From contig OU612065.1 of the NCBI GenBank assembly GCA_914767715.1, forward strand, positions 870,001 through 934,000: DNA of 64,000 bases, in the 5' to 3' direction. Each line of letters begins with the position of its first letter. Positions within the stretch are counted from its first letter, which is position 1. Shown piece after piece: positions 49,389 through 62,800 of the stretch. The DNA is from Membranipora membranacea. Taxonomy: Eukaryota; Bryozoa; Gymnolaemata; Cheilostomatida; Membraniporidae. A program made the position numbers and the translations under genes. The notes under the pieces are model-generated. The model saw nothing but the letters and a program-made list of their open reading frames with translations, was not told the DNA's origin and ran no database searches.

Positions 49389-52020
49389 GTTTTATGATAG
49401 GTACATTACAGTTGTGTGTGATATATGTCACCCAGATATAACAGAGTTGTCTCTCCAAATTATTTGCAGCATAGAAGTTTGACTTAGTGATCCTGAAATA
49501 ACATCCATTATGATATATCTGGGCTGTCTGCCAAGATACACAAGATGTTTGAGACCAAGTCTGTATTTACAAAATAATTAGAAAAAAATAACATACCGAT
49601 CTTAATAAATTGAGTCATATGTTTTAACCAATTGGTAGAGAATTGACGTATTTCTCACTGATATATTAGTTAAGCCTTTACACACAGGATAGATTAACCT
49701 GTCTTGACCAGCTTGCCAAGACAGGCTAAGGATGGAAAATTGAATATGCAGTTGACCCGCATGAGCCCAGTTTTATTGCTTCTAGCCGCTAGAAGCAATA
49801 CAACTGGGCTCATGCGGGTCGACTGCATATTCAATTTTCCACTGGCAAGAAAACCCCTGCCCTGTCTCTGCATTCAAAAATACGTAACTACCGTATGTTG
49901 TCAAGTGATTGTTGGAGGTGGTGGCAGTTGTATTGGTAGATAGTGAAGATCTATGGATTCTCTATTCAAATACTTATGCACTTAATAGTGTTGGTCTTAT
50001 GATTTTTTTTTATAAATCGGATGCTGGTTCAGGACTTTTTCTGTGTCATTTGACTATGTAGCATGTTGTAGATGCTTTGGTGAGCAGTTTGTAATTTAAA
50101 GAAAAGATAGCACGAGTTTTCCAATATTTTTTTCAATCAAGAGTTACTTCTTAGAGCTCTCTCCCTCTCTCTGCTTGCTGAGTAAGCACTCGAAGTATAA
50201 TGATGAGGTAATTCATTGGGTAGACGCTAACAGTAGACCCTAATAATTCCTAGAGTTTCTCCAATTATAAAGCAGTCAGACCAGTCTCTAACCTCTTGGT
50301 CAGACTTGACCTCATGATTAGATAATCAGGGAGTAACCCCCTTATTACTCATCACTAACCACAAAATCACCATTTCCCTGGAGCCAAATGAGAATGATTC
50401 TGTAGTGAATGAAGTAAGTAAAGGTTTCTAGAAATATCTCTACTCTAGCAGCATTAACTAAGGTCAGGAGTTAGTTAGAGCAGGGAGAATGTTACATGTA
50501 AATTATTCTCCCTGGTTAGTGAGACTAACTGTAACCAAGGAGTCAATCTTTTTAATTTCTAGCCCCTGCCTGCTGTAACTCACTAACTGACACTCCTAGG
50601 CTTATATGTATAGACATGCCACATGCTGGTCACAATCCTAAATTATACAAACTTATACTTGCCAATATGTGTTCCATGGGCAACTGACAATTACAGTACA
50701 TAGATGATTGGTTGTCCTTTATTATTATGTGCTCTGCTGCTGATCACTTAGATAGTTTAGTTAGTAGGAAGAAACACACCCCCTCCATGAGCATTACATG
50801 TTTGACAATAGAAAGTAGATTTTCCAGCAACTCAAGTATTTCAGTTTCTTTTAGCCCATTGAAATTCTAACCAGCTAGTACAGGGACATGCTACATTTAT
50901 AGGGTGCAACAACTCCTTGGTATGAATGTATCTTCCACCACTTACCAAGAGTTGGGGACCTCACGGGACCAAACCTCTTGATTACAGATATCAGGGAGAT
51001 TGATAGTCAGTTGCAGCAAGGAGTAATATTTTGTTGTACAAAGCTATTGTCTTAGAACAAGTCTGTTCCCTTTGTGGAGGGATATTTAGAATGGCTGTGT
51101 ATCAAAGGACCGCGACTCGATGCTCTTTTTCAATATCACTCCACCTCCACATAGGAAACAAACCATTGATATACAATTCAAACCATTGGATACATATATC
51201 AATGAAACCAACGTGTCCTTCTTTCATCTGTGACCAACCAAGATTTCATGCTCTGAGTTATTCTTAGTTGTTCTAATGTTCAACATAGGACACATAGCAA
51301 CACTTAGACTGTGTTCTACTGGTATTGACAGTAACATTTTGTTCTTATTATTTTCAGTATTATTCCAAATTTCTGATTCGGAGTTAGGTGGAAGTAATTT
51401 TTGTTTTACATGATTTGGTGTTGCCTTGCTTTATGAGAAGGTACATTTTTATTTTTTTGAAGCACAAAGAGTGATGAAAGTAAGGCGCTAAATAGGAATC
51501 TGTTAACTATGGTGAGTTCTTTAAAAGGTATCTGTGAAAATGTGTGAGCATTATAAATAATTCTAATAACCTCTGGTTATGTGAGTTTGGGAATAAATCT
51601 GATGCTGTGTCTGGAACTTAACTTAGAAATAAGGAGTAGCATGTTAATATTGCACAAAAGTCTTCAACATACTCACTCCTGTCAATTCAAATAACATAAT
51701 AATATAACAATGTCCGAGTGACACAATGATTAAGTGGGTAGAGATTTTTGTTCATAGACAGGATTTAGTTCATATGATTTAACATCAGGGTATGCTTAAC
51801 TGTATGTAGGATAGTGGTGTATATCTGAAAGTGGGGGAGGCACTAGTTGTGAACAGAACAGAAACCTAATATTCTAAAAATATACCAATGCTTATATTGA
51901 GAAGGATGGACTAGAAAGATCAGAGAGAACAACCATAGAGCATTCCAATATGGTGGGGAAGCATGAGAGTAATATAACACAGAGGAATAACTATCAGCCT
52001 AGCCTCTAACAATGGCTACT
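49389..52020. other. Intergenic region between CLC start and LMBRD2 stop
   Basis: 2.6 kb that must hold the CLC promoter and the LMBRD2 3' UTR. It contains the long hairpin at 49734-49840, a 10-bp stem around 50490-50520 (CAGGGAGAAT with ATTCTCCCTG), and a dispersed repeat piece at 51056-51090. No gene is recognised. Confidence 0.75.
49734..49840. mobile_element. Long hairpin foldback element
   Basis: Two arms of about 52 bp, GGAAAATTGAATATGCAGT inward to TATTGCTTCTAG, then a tiny CCG loop and the reverse complement with only three mismatches. A separate 9-bp stem (CCTGTCTTG/CAAGACAGG) lies just to its left at about 49699-49725. Non-coding. It may be a MITE, but no clear target duplication is seen. 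Confidence 0.7.
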
Positions 52021-55000
52021 CTACACGTCATCAAATATAGTCCTGCTAGGTTTACCCCTCGTACTCGAGGTATAGTTAGTATTTCTGTTCTCAGGCTCCA
52101 GGCCTTGAATATTGTCTGGATTATAATCCACCACATCCTGATCACTAAGTAATTCTCTCCTATCCTCTGATCGACTGCGACGAGCATTACTACCTCCTCC
52201 TCTAGAGTTATGAGTTGGCGTATCGTCGCTGTAAGCTGGACGTCTACCAGCTTCTACAGACATAACAAAAAAACATTGAGTCAAACACCAGCATGAGTGA
52301 GAGCACTTTAATATAATTATAAAGTACCTAAAAGAGTAGCTAATAGCAACAGCTGCTTGTATCTTTTGTATCCTTTTCGACCCTCGGACACAAGTGGTGT
52401 GATGGTAGCCAGGGTGAGGGTTACCAGGCAGCTGTCCAGGGATATGGATCACACAAACTAAGCGTGCTATGACAAGACAAGGAAAGACAGGCTTCCTTTA
52501 TGATCATATTATAGGAGGATGCCTACATGCAAAGAGCAAGCAAATAGGATTAGGAAAACATTGGGCACTCTGATGCAGCATAGCTTGCTTACTGATTGAT
52601 GTCGATTTAAAGCTGTCATAATTATTCCATTCTTCACCTTGTCTAGATGACGAGGTGCTATTACCTATTTGCGAGTTATTGATTGTATCATTCCACTGAC
52701 TGCGTCTCTGAGCCCGAGAACGATTTCTATCTAATTGCAGCTTCTCTAAATAACACAAAAATTATGTTATCGTATTGTCTTAAATCAGAACAAGTATTGC
52801 AGTTCATACCAGTGTACAAACAGCAGAACACCTGAGCCATCAAATATAACCATTCAATAACTGAACCCAATATACAACCCAAACCAATGCTGTAAACTGT
52901 CACATTATAGTAATATTGTACTCAATGATTTGAAATAGAAGTTATGTCCTCGTGGCCAAAGAGAGGATAACTCATACTTCTGCCCTGTAATACCCAATAA
53001 TAAAGAATATTGAGCACATTTGCTGCGATTTTAGCTAGTAAAGAAAGTAGTACCACATATCTGGTCAGGTAGTTAATAAATTAAAAACTATATTGGCTGG
53101 ACAAACTGACCTCTCTGAACATGACTCCGCCCTTCATCAACAATCTCCTGAGTCATATCATCATCAATAAACTGCTCAAAGCCTATACAGTGTAATAATC
53201 GGGAACCGAGCCGCAGCGCTGTGGCTATACACAGCAGTAATATAGCAATGGGGAAGTAAATATTGAACCCATTTGCTATTATAGATATGACATCCATATG
53301 ACCCATTATCTGTAATACAGATATGGTATATGATTCATACAGAGATAACACCATGTTTTGAGGTCACAAGCTGTGTCTAAAAATAATTGAACCACATTAT
53401 TATCAAAGGATTTCAATATCACACAGCTCTCTGATCTACCTTTACTATTCCAGGTTCCAGCCTTAACTGACATAAAGGATGTATCAGTGTACTTTTGATG
53501 CACAAACTACACTAAATCCAAATTATTATTTTGAGTCACTGTATATCTGGTAGGAGTTGATGAAATGAGAGATTTTAATATTGGATCTGGTTTGGAAGTT
53601 ACTTCAGTGCAATTGGTTGTTTTTTTTCCATTTCTACAGATGTCTCAATTTGTCACTTACTTTAGCAGAGCGAAATTTGCGTTAATATAAAATAGTTAAA
53701 TGTAATCACTTACTTTTGTATAGGCTGTCTCAGAGAGGTTTTGTTGTTGAGTGACATGACTGTCTAGCTGTATAAGACTGAGAAAGTTGAGACATAGCGG
53801 CGGAGTGAGACGACTCAACAACCTGTCAGTATATATAATAAATAGTGACAACAAGAGAGCTGACAGCTTAGATAGTGACAAAGGTGCAAACATGTGGTCG
53901 GAGGCGAGTTCTGGGTTATCCAATCAGCTCAGCCCATCACATCAATGACACAAAATTACAGCTGATTATTAAAGTTTGATTTATCTGATTACTCAAACTT
54001 ACATTGCACTGAAGAGGAGACTATTCTCATCAGTCTGGTGGTTTGACGCGATGTAGTAATAATTGAATACTCGGATCTTGAAAACTGTTCTATAGGCGCA
54101 CACACTAAGATAAGTCAGGACGAGTATCGAGATCAGCTGTAAAACAATACAATAACTCACATAATACATGGTTTTTTATTATTTGATATATTAACTGCAC
54201 CATGGATATGGCTTCAATATTCCATCATGAAGAAGTTATCATGCCGCACCACATTACTGCCAGTGCAGTATATTCATAATTCTCTGATATTGACAGTCGT
54301 GACATTGTATTAAACTGAAACACCAGGGATATACAAACTACTCATATCGACCAGTTAAGATGAACATAATTATTTTTTTTACCTCAGTGGAGATGTATGC
54401 AAAGTGTGTTCTCCCCAAGTCAATAAATATAGCGAATAATGAGAGTACAGGAGCAGTTACAAAGAACACACACTCTGACCACACGACCATTACAGAAAAT
54501 AAGGCTAGTATCACAGCTCCAAACTTAAATAGATAAGGTAACAGGAGACAGCGCCACCACCACTCTACAATATAAAGTGTATATTATAGGACAAATTAAT
54601 CTTTACGTGCTTGCTGGAGTGTTCTGCCCTTATCTTAAAGGGCAACCAAGGTTTCAAACAACTTCTCATTGATGGCCATTGATTAAAAGCAGATTGCACC
54701 TTCTGCATTGGGAAAAAGACAAAATATAATTCGGATGATTGTTCAGCCAGAATTCTTGTGAAACATTTCTTACATCAGGCACTCAAACTCAGCTAAAAGA
54801 GAATACCACATAGCAGTTTCCTGTTCCTGTTATTATTTAGCCTGTGCTCTATAATTATTACAGCAAAGTCTTGGAACCTCCCCTAAACTGAAGTGTAACC
54901 CAGCTTAGAGTCAGCAACTACTTTGAGTTTTGCATCGCGTAATGCACAAAGCTGGTGCTGCCCAGCACATTATTTGCTACCCATTAATGCATTGCTGCGA

Positions 55001-58000
55001 AACCTTGGTTGCCCTTTAATCACTATATTTTATAATTACATCTCTTACCATTTATCAAAACTTCTCAAATTACGCACTCATAAATAGATGACCTACATCA
55101 GCACAATTGATTGTCTGAAACTGTGGTTGAGATATTGTATATGATTAGTTATATGATGGTACCAGATCAAAGTTATAAAGCTAATATGTACCCATATGTA
55201 GGGGGAGCTCAATGACTCACCTAACCGCGGGCTGTGGATCATCTTTAGATATCCCTCATAGGGGCCTGATGACCGCTTATAGTATTTATTACTTGAGTTG
55301 AGGTTATTAAGATCATCCTCCAGGTCTAATGCCTCCTGTACAAGAGTCACCTTCTGACTTTGTGTTCGATTATAATTCCTCACACTCTGAGAAATATGGA
55401 AAATCCGTAAAAGAGCTGATGATAAGCGTTGATTTTCTTGAAAAATCTACAGACATCATAATACATATTTACACGCAGTCAACAAGTGTTATATTGAAAG
55501 CGTAAGTCAGATCAGATAAATAAACTATTGAGACTGTCATTACCTACCGCCACTAAATGTCTAAGCTGCATTCACTAAAGTCTGGTTCAATTTGATGATA
55601 ACAAGTCTTACACTCACATTAATAACATTGATGTGCATTTTGATGAGAGATTTCTCTGTGGGTAATGAGTTCTCCTGCTCATTATAATCAACATAGTCAT
55701 CATTCCTCCTAAGAGATCGCTGGAAGTCTTCAGGACACTTACTCACAATAGTATCTATATATTTTCTGTAAGCGTGGTTATATTTGATCACCTCAGCTGC
55801 CCGCCTCACATCCTAAATAATAACCACTGTCTTATAACACATAATTAAAACATTCATCAAAGCTCTTAACGCCAACCTTTGACACCTTGACAGGCATTTA
55901 TGAACAATTATGAAAGCTTGACTGAAAGAACCTTTTTTAATTTGTAATTATTACACACACACCACTGCTGATATTTAGTGACTTGTTATCTAACCTCCAG
56001 TGTATCCTCGTATTTCTCCTGAGTCTCAGAGCACTCCATACTCAGCTTAGCTATCTTAAAGTAAGTCTGATTAAGAGTATACTGTATATGAGAAGAGTAC
56101 CACATAGTACGAGGTATGTCCACTAACCCATATCCATATAGTAACACAAGTAGAAATAATCCCCAAGTGTTACTGGCTGTGATACCTATAACCTTCAGGT
56201 TCTCTCTACAATCAGAACCAAGATAGATAGTTACAAATCAATATACCAGTAAGTATGACCCAAGTCTCAATGTTTCCTCTTGGCTGGTTGTTGAGTTGAA
56301 TTCTTATCTTAAAAAAAGTCTTTTTATTGACACAATGTCATACAGGTTTTCATCATCTTATTCTCAAATCATTAAGTATCTAACCCCGAAAAGCTTTGCT
56401 AGTTTTGTAAAGAGGGTAACCTAACAGCCACTAAATAACGCCTGTCACTAATAATATTTCTAATTATCTTTGTGAATATAATGACAGATTTGGAAGTGAA
56501 TGTCTGCTACTCACGCGTTGATGTGGATATTAGGTCTGGTTGCCACATATATGAGACATATACAGAATATGACTGCATATGTACCGTAATATATGAGGTT
56601 AGCTATCACCGCTGACTTTAGTTTACCTATCACTGTAAACTCTCCAGCGTTAGCATAGGACTGCATCAACGGTAATACGAGCCTAAAATAATAACAATAT
56701 TTACTGGATGGTAACCTCTCCAGCTATTTATATCAAAAACAACACAGCACAGCATCCCAGGTTGTCCAATATTGTTGGCTAGATTTCAAATTGTGTTTTT
56801 TCTTTCATGCTACAATGCCACCACAGGTCTCCATCGAGGGAGTGATCTAGAAACTTTTTCTGCAAAAGACTTGGAAGCTTTATACTCATCACTTTGCTAG
56901 GGGCCATCAGAAAAGTATAAGGGATTGTGTAGAGCTATTGAGATGTTACTAATTGTGTTCGGAGAATTATACAGAAGATATTGTAGACTTACCATGTGAG
57001 TATCTGAGCAGACCAGTATACAACCTTCCAGAATACAGGTAACACATCCTTAGGTAGGTTAGCCCAAGGTTCTAAACAGTGAATAGACTCCGATCCAGCT
57101 TCAGATCTCAACGATCTCTTAGATGCATCTGGGTATATAATAGTAATAGAATTAGTGAAACAAATAGTGCAATCTGTCACCTGTGTGCTTTGTGCAGTCA
57201 AAGAGTTATACTGAGTTTTGCCTTGTACCTCAGCACACTGATACCCAATATTAAAATTTGGTCTAATAAGATGAGTTTTTCTACAGCTCACATCCGAAAG
57301 GTCCAATCATAACATATAAATATTTATTGGCATACTATGTTAGAGTGCACAGCTAGCTTTTACATGTGAAAACTCCTCATCAAGTGAACCCTGTAAAACT
57401 TAATGAAAAAATCTTTCAACTTACTACTGTCAGAGGGAGGCTCTGGAAGCATACCTGGTGAGCTGATATTAGAGATAGAGGTAGTGCCATGAGGTACTAT
57501 AGTAATAGTCTGTGTCGCATTAATACACTGTCTGTATGATGTCTGTAACAGAATAAGCATTGATTACCAACATGGGAGGGATAGCTTCAGTCACAGAAAG
57601 AATCATATATAGCTGGAAAGGGTCAAGGTAATTTCGACAGGACAAATTGGTGTTTTATTAGATATTTTTGCATCTTACTCTCATATTTCTATATAGCTGA
57701 GTTTTTTTTTAAAACATACCGTCGAGAAATTCTAATGAGACAAACACATCTAATGAGTATAAGGATGCCATAAGTCTTCAACTACCAAGTATTTAAAACC
57801 TACAGTTACTGCTTGGTTAATCAAGCCAGCACATTACCTACCTCAGAGTATGTATACTTACAGCTGACACATCTAGAGGGAGAATGAAGACAATAATGAA
57901 TGAGAAGTACCAGGCTGTAAGTGTCGCTAGTGTCACAATAATATGCTGCTTCCTTACATTGCCATACCGATAGAGTATTACAAGTGTCGCAACGAGAACA

Positions 58001-58041
58001 GTCAACAAGCCGAGTACAAAACCTGATATATTAGTTGTCAT
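52021..58041 (-). CDS. LMBRD2: LMBRD2, LMBR1-domain multi-pass membrane protein, complete
   Basis: Thirteen exons: 57862-58041, 57425-57542, 56993-57128, 56515-56682, 55995-56205, 55618-55812, 55221-55386, 54383-54564, 54003-54136, 53714-53822, 53111-53309, 52593-52745, 52021-52253. They sum to 2184 nt (727 aa; human 695). LMBRD2 is a plasma-membrane protein reported near beta-adrenergic receptors. The N-terminus has a hydrophobic segment, RYGNVRKQH, then AWYFSFIIVFILPLDVS. The extracellular loop is followed by VFWKVVYWSAQILTW and LVLPLMQSYAN. Further matches are NTWGLFLLVLLYGYGLVDIPR, a cytosolic coiled stretch with KCPEDFQRSL and PTEKSLIKMH, EWWWRCLL, VVWSECVFF, SRLTPPLCLNFL and GFEQFIDDDMT. 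The end IFDDV equals the human IFNDV terminus. The C-terminal 130 residues are polar and disordered. The start codon is supported by alignment to the family N-terminus. Confidence 0.96.
54639..55015. mobile_element. 377-bp MITE flanked by TTAA
   Basis: Perfect 17-bp terminal inverted repeats (AGGGCAACCAAGGTTTC) at both ends, bounded by TTAA at 54635-54638 and 55016-55019. TTAA duplications are typical of piggyBac-type transposases, so this looks like a non-autonomous piggyBac-like MITE. It has no transposase frame and lies in an LMBRD2 intron. Confidence 0.8.
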
Positions 58042-59873
58042 CTCCCTTTGTAGTGAAGGTCATAACCACATCCAGATGATTTAGTCTTTGTCTAGAAAAT
58101 CAATCGAAATCTTGTGTTACCAAAAAAAGCATGATGGCGGGGCTATTTGCTATGTATTGTATCTGAGAGAGGTGGCAGGTTCAGCCTCTGTAACAGACCA
58201 GTGGTGCTGGTTGTTCGATCTGATCGTCTGATACCGCAAATCAGTCTAGCAGCCCTTCTTAGGACTGCCTCCAGACGACTAGTGACAGTATCAGAGGAAG
58301 AGTCCCATGCTCCAGAAGCGTATTCTAGAACAGGGCGCATTAGCTGTTTGTACGCTGTTGACTTCACCTATTCTGATGTAGTGAGAACGTTTCTCCTAAC
58401 AAATCCTAGGTTTGAGTTTCCTTTGGCCGCAGTGCTGTTTACATGAGCGTTCCAGTTTAACTTTGAATCTACAGTGAACCCAAGGTACACTACTTGATAC
58501 TGTCAGATTTGGGTATTTCTGTCCCATGAAGATACAGAGGTAGTCTTGTAGGCCCTCTCTTGCGGGAGAAGGATATTTGTTGGCATTTAGCAGGGTGGAA
58601 TTCCATATCCCAGAGCCTCTCCCACTGTTCTAGCTTGGCCAGATCGTCTTGTAGTTCTTGGTGATTGTTGGTGGTGTTATTATCTCTAGTATATATATTT
58701 ATCCAAAATAGACCTACTCATTCATTATTGACCAGCCCCCAGCAGTTCAAGTAACTTGTTGACCTTCGTTGGTACCTGACATAGCAATGAATAAGTACTG
58801 ATTGGAAATAATTCTTAGATAATAACAAACATTAACAGGAAAATTTGTGGTTCCTAAACCCCAATACAAGCAAAACTTACTCAAGTCACCAGTCATCTGT
58901 ATTATAATAGCTCAAGCAATGAAGTTCATTGGCTCAAGTACAGTACTTGGAATCAAGGGTCCTATAATAACCCTTGTTGGAATATTGTGTAAATTGCCAA
59001 GCTGTATCCGTTCAATGATCTGCTACAAATACAAAGGGCCTTTTCAATTTGTCACTTGGTCAATATGAAAAAGAGCTCAGTAGGGTCTTGATATAATAGT
59101 CTGTGATTGGTCAGTTTGAGGTGAAGACATGGTGTTGATTGGACAGCAATTTAAACAGCTTTGGAGGTTAACCAACCAACTATAGATTTAAACTGTAGGG
59201 TTTTTAAATCTATGCAACTAACATAATAAACAATATAGGAGGCTAAACCTGGCTAAGCCAATCCAGAACTTGGTTATATGATGCCAAATTTACACAAATG
59301 CAATAATCTTACTGTATGGCAGGGGGGCAATATCAGCCTGCCAATACAAGATACAGTAGCTAGTATGTGTAGAGCCAAAAGTTGGAACCTGTGTTTGTGA
59401 TTATGAACAATAAAACCATATACATACAAATATCGTTCACATGTATGTATTTATGATATACCTCATACAAAATTAAGTTTAAAATATTGGTATGTGAAAG
59501 ATTTGAAGGCTAGGTGTATATCGAGGTTATATTATCCGTTTAATTATAGACGATAAACACTACAACATCCCTGACGAGTTAGTAACATAATACTAATAAC
59601 AACAACTTGAACGAGTTATCTCATTACAACAAGAAAGAGTCACAACCGTAACATGCACTAATACATGAACGTACTGTTACGTAATACTGAAAAATATATC
59701 ATATGTGTAACAGATAGCCTCAGTGAGAGCTTACTTCATGAGATTAGGGAAGACAATGTGAGCTAGAAATACAGTAACAAAATGAGACACGATAAAGTCA
59801 TCATTGGACTTACTAATTAAAAACAATAACTTTTTTATACACATGACACAATAGCATGTAGAAGCATTTTGTA
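58042..59873. other. LMBRD2-DEPDC1 intergenic region
   Basis: 1.8 kb containing the LMBRD2 promoter side and DEPDC1 3' UTR. The first third is occupied by the reverse-transcriptase fragment at 58128-58690. The rest is AT-rich with nothing recognised. Confidence 0.75.
58128..58690 (-). pseudogene. Non-LTR retrotransposon reverse transcriptase fragment, broken
   Basis: Minus-strand frames read ELQDDLAKLEQWERLWDMEF, then HPAKCQQISFSRKR, a stop or frameshift after SDSIK, then YLGFTVDSKLNWNAHV, then AYKQLMRPVLEYASGAWD and LEAVLRRAARLICG. This is the late RT and thumb region of LINE ORF2 proteins of the CR1/Jockey-like group. A further break follows near 58380. It is short, 5'-truncated and dead. 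It differs clearly from the fragment at 19240, so it belongs to another family. Confidence 0.85.
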
Positions 59874-62800
59874 CTAGCGCAGCTTCCTGAGCAAGTTCAT
59901 TGGTTTAGTTAGAAGAGCAGGCTTAAGTTTGGGTTGTCTCCGGTCGTGTTCCACTAAAACTCGCCTCACTGAGTCAGAAGTCGGGAATCTCTCAGCAAAT
60001 ATCTCTGGGTAAGTCCTCTCAAACTAAAATAATTTACAAATCTATAAAAACCATGGAACCATCACTTTGATGGCTGGTCCGAATGCTCAATCTTAATTTA
60101 TGAAATCATCTGTAAATTGAAACTAGCAACATTGTTCATTCACAATTGATGCCGATTCAACATTTGGTGTATTACATTTATAAACCGATATAATAAAATA
60201 CAAATTGGTAGAGTTAAGATTTGTTCACCCATTGACATTGAGCGGACAACTCTCATCATGTAGATGCTCTCCCTGATATCAAAATGATGCTCTAATCATG
60301 CATGAAATGAAATATTGGACAGATTAAGGTTATTGGGCCAAAACAAAATAGAGACTATTTAGAAGTTTTATGACGGCATGCTCTTGGAGTTACCAAAGGA
60401 GACAATTGCATCAAGTTTAATTTATCCTAGCTTATAATGAACATCCAACAAGGTACCTGTTTGAGTTTCTTGGTTTTTTCCTTGGTAGTCATTTTCTTGT
60501 CCTCAACGATATTCCTCAAAAGTTCCCTCATTGAGCTCTGCAAAAAAATCATCCAGGTGAAGGTGACTATTGACACACATGAGACAGAACGGCTGCTCTT
60601 GGATTATGTGACCTATTTCCCTTGAGTCAGTACCAATTTTGAAACTCACTCTGTGGATCTTTCTGGCCTTATGCTAGGTAAATATATGTGAATACCCAAA
60701 AACCTGACCTTTCCAGCTTGCTCAGGTCACTGACTATTTGGTACTTGACCGAGCATTAAAAGAATTAACGAGTTGTTGCAGTGATTTAAATAGTTGAAGA
60801 AGAAAATCATCTTTTAGTTTTGCAGGAAATCATGAAAAGCCTTTAATTTTCTATCTCCTGTGTGTCAAGCGCCTGAGACATGTTTGACTCACGAGCCAAG
60901 TGCCCATTTGTCGACATTGGAGGAAAACACTAACCCCACTAAGCTGGTCTACATTGCCATAATTATTTTATTATACTTGACTTTGTTAAACAAGTTAAAT
61001 TCTTAAATGCGTTTGATTCCAAGTCAAATAAACAGGAAATCTCCTGTTATTTTGCACCTAACACCATGAAACACTCAAAATGAAAACTTAGGTGACCCTC
61101 ATCACAATCACATGTGATAAGATACATTCTCGATCAATTTTACCTTAAGCTGTCTCATACTGGATTTACAATTCTATCTTACAAAAACCTAAATTTTTCG
61201 GCCAGAATAAACTGTAATTAGTCTGTTTTATCTCATTAATTTCATATTAGATAGAAAGGCTGAAAATGAGACATAGATGGCCAGCCTGTAAGGGTATGGT
61301 AGCTGATAGACACCCTAGTCGAGGAGCTGTCAAACATACTACTATGTGACGGATAGTACAAACTGATACTTATGGGGTGGATAGACATAACACCAATATC
61401 ATTTCTCAATCTAACAACGTGCCAAAAATATAACAATATATGGACACACATGGTGACACAAAGTTACTATGTTAAAGGCATGGAAAGGAAGAGTGTTGGG
61501 CACATCAGAATATTACCATTGAGTTTGTGAAAGGCTGAAAGAAAACATAATTACAAGTTATATATGCCGAGTATCAAGTCTTCAGCATCTCATTAATCGG
61601 TATCAGATAGTCAAGTAAAACCAAATCATGTTTGAATCACACTGAATAATGAACATCTCATACCTCAAATACTCGAGTAGCCTGAGATTTCATCTGCTCT
61701 GAAGTTATCTGCTCACAGTAGACTTTGCTTGGTGTTATCCCCAGCCTGTCTATAGCCTTAGCTGGTATTTTTGTCTTTTGAGTATTTTCTTCACTAGACA
61801 CCAGGTTCGTTTTACTCTTGAGTACAGCTGAAGCTGGTCTCATAGTCTGCAGAACAAACAATATAATCGTAATATTAACCTTTACGTGATTGGCAGGTAT
61901 TTGTGAACCGTCTTCATGTGAAAGAGGGAGAGGAGACTGTTATTTGAAGACCATAGGAAATATATATAATTCTTCGTGTTCCAGTAACAAGAGGAAGGTG
62001 GTGAAGTAATAAGAGTGATCATGTTTACTAGTTGATTAAAATCAGGCGACTCGTCACTCGCCCATCCTGAAGCATGGGCGGTGAAATCTTAGTGCCTTAT
62101 CGACGAGGTCGCAATATCTGCGCCATTTTGCTCACTGTTTGCAGGTAGGTCGTCGGAGCACACCTGGGGGCCAACCAATCCCCAGTAGAAGATGGACTAC
62201 AGTGGGATTCTAACTCACAACCTTCAACATTTGCATGCTGAGCCACCTCCTACTCCTAGTTAGTTTTTTTGTGTAAGGGTGGGTTCATGTACAAACCTTA
62301 GCCTCTTGAGTCCGCATAGATGTAGTGCTGTTGATTCTAGCTAGAATGTCTTGTTTGAGTTCCTGAGGTACAGTCATGATCTGTTCATAGTTCTGTACCA
62401 TAAACTCTACTAAACTGCTGGCTATCTTCTGATCATACTCAGATTCACTATAAGAGCGTAACACACTTCTCCACAGGGAGCTGATAACCTGTGAGCATAA
62501 TGAGTTATAAGTTAATAACAACGAGCTGAGCTGAGCCGAGCCGAGGATATACCCAGATAGCCGGCGGCGGTACCTGCTGTTAGTTAGTGACTCACAATAT
62601 ATAAAGCTAATCTAACTACGAGAAAGGTTTTATAAACAATCCAAAGGCTTTGTTAGAAATAAAAATGTTGCAAGAAAAACATATTTACTCATGTGCGACC
62701 TCATCATGGTCGGAAATAAAATATGAAACACAGCAAATCCGCGAGAGGATATTTGAACCCACCACTTGCAAAATTTGGTGATCCCAAGCTCAGAAAGTGC

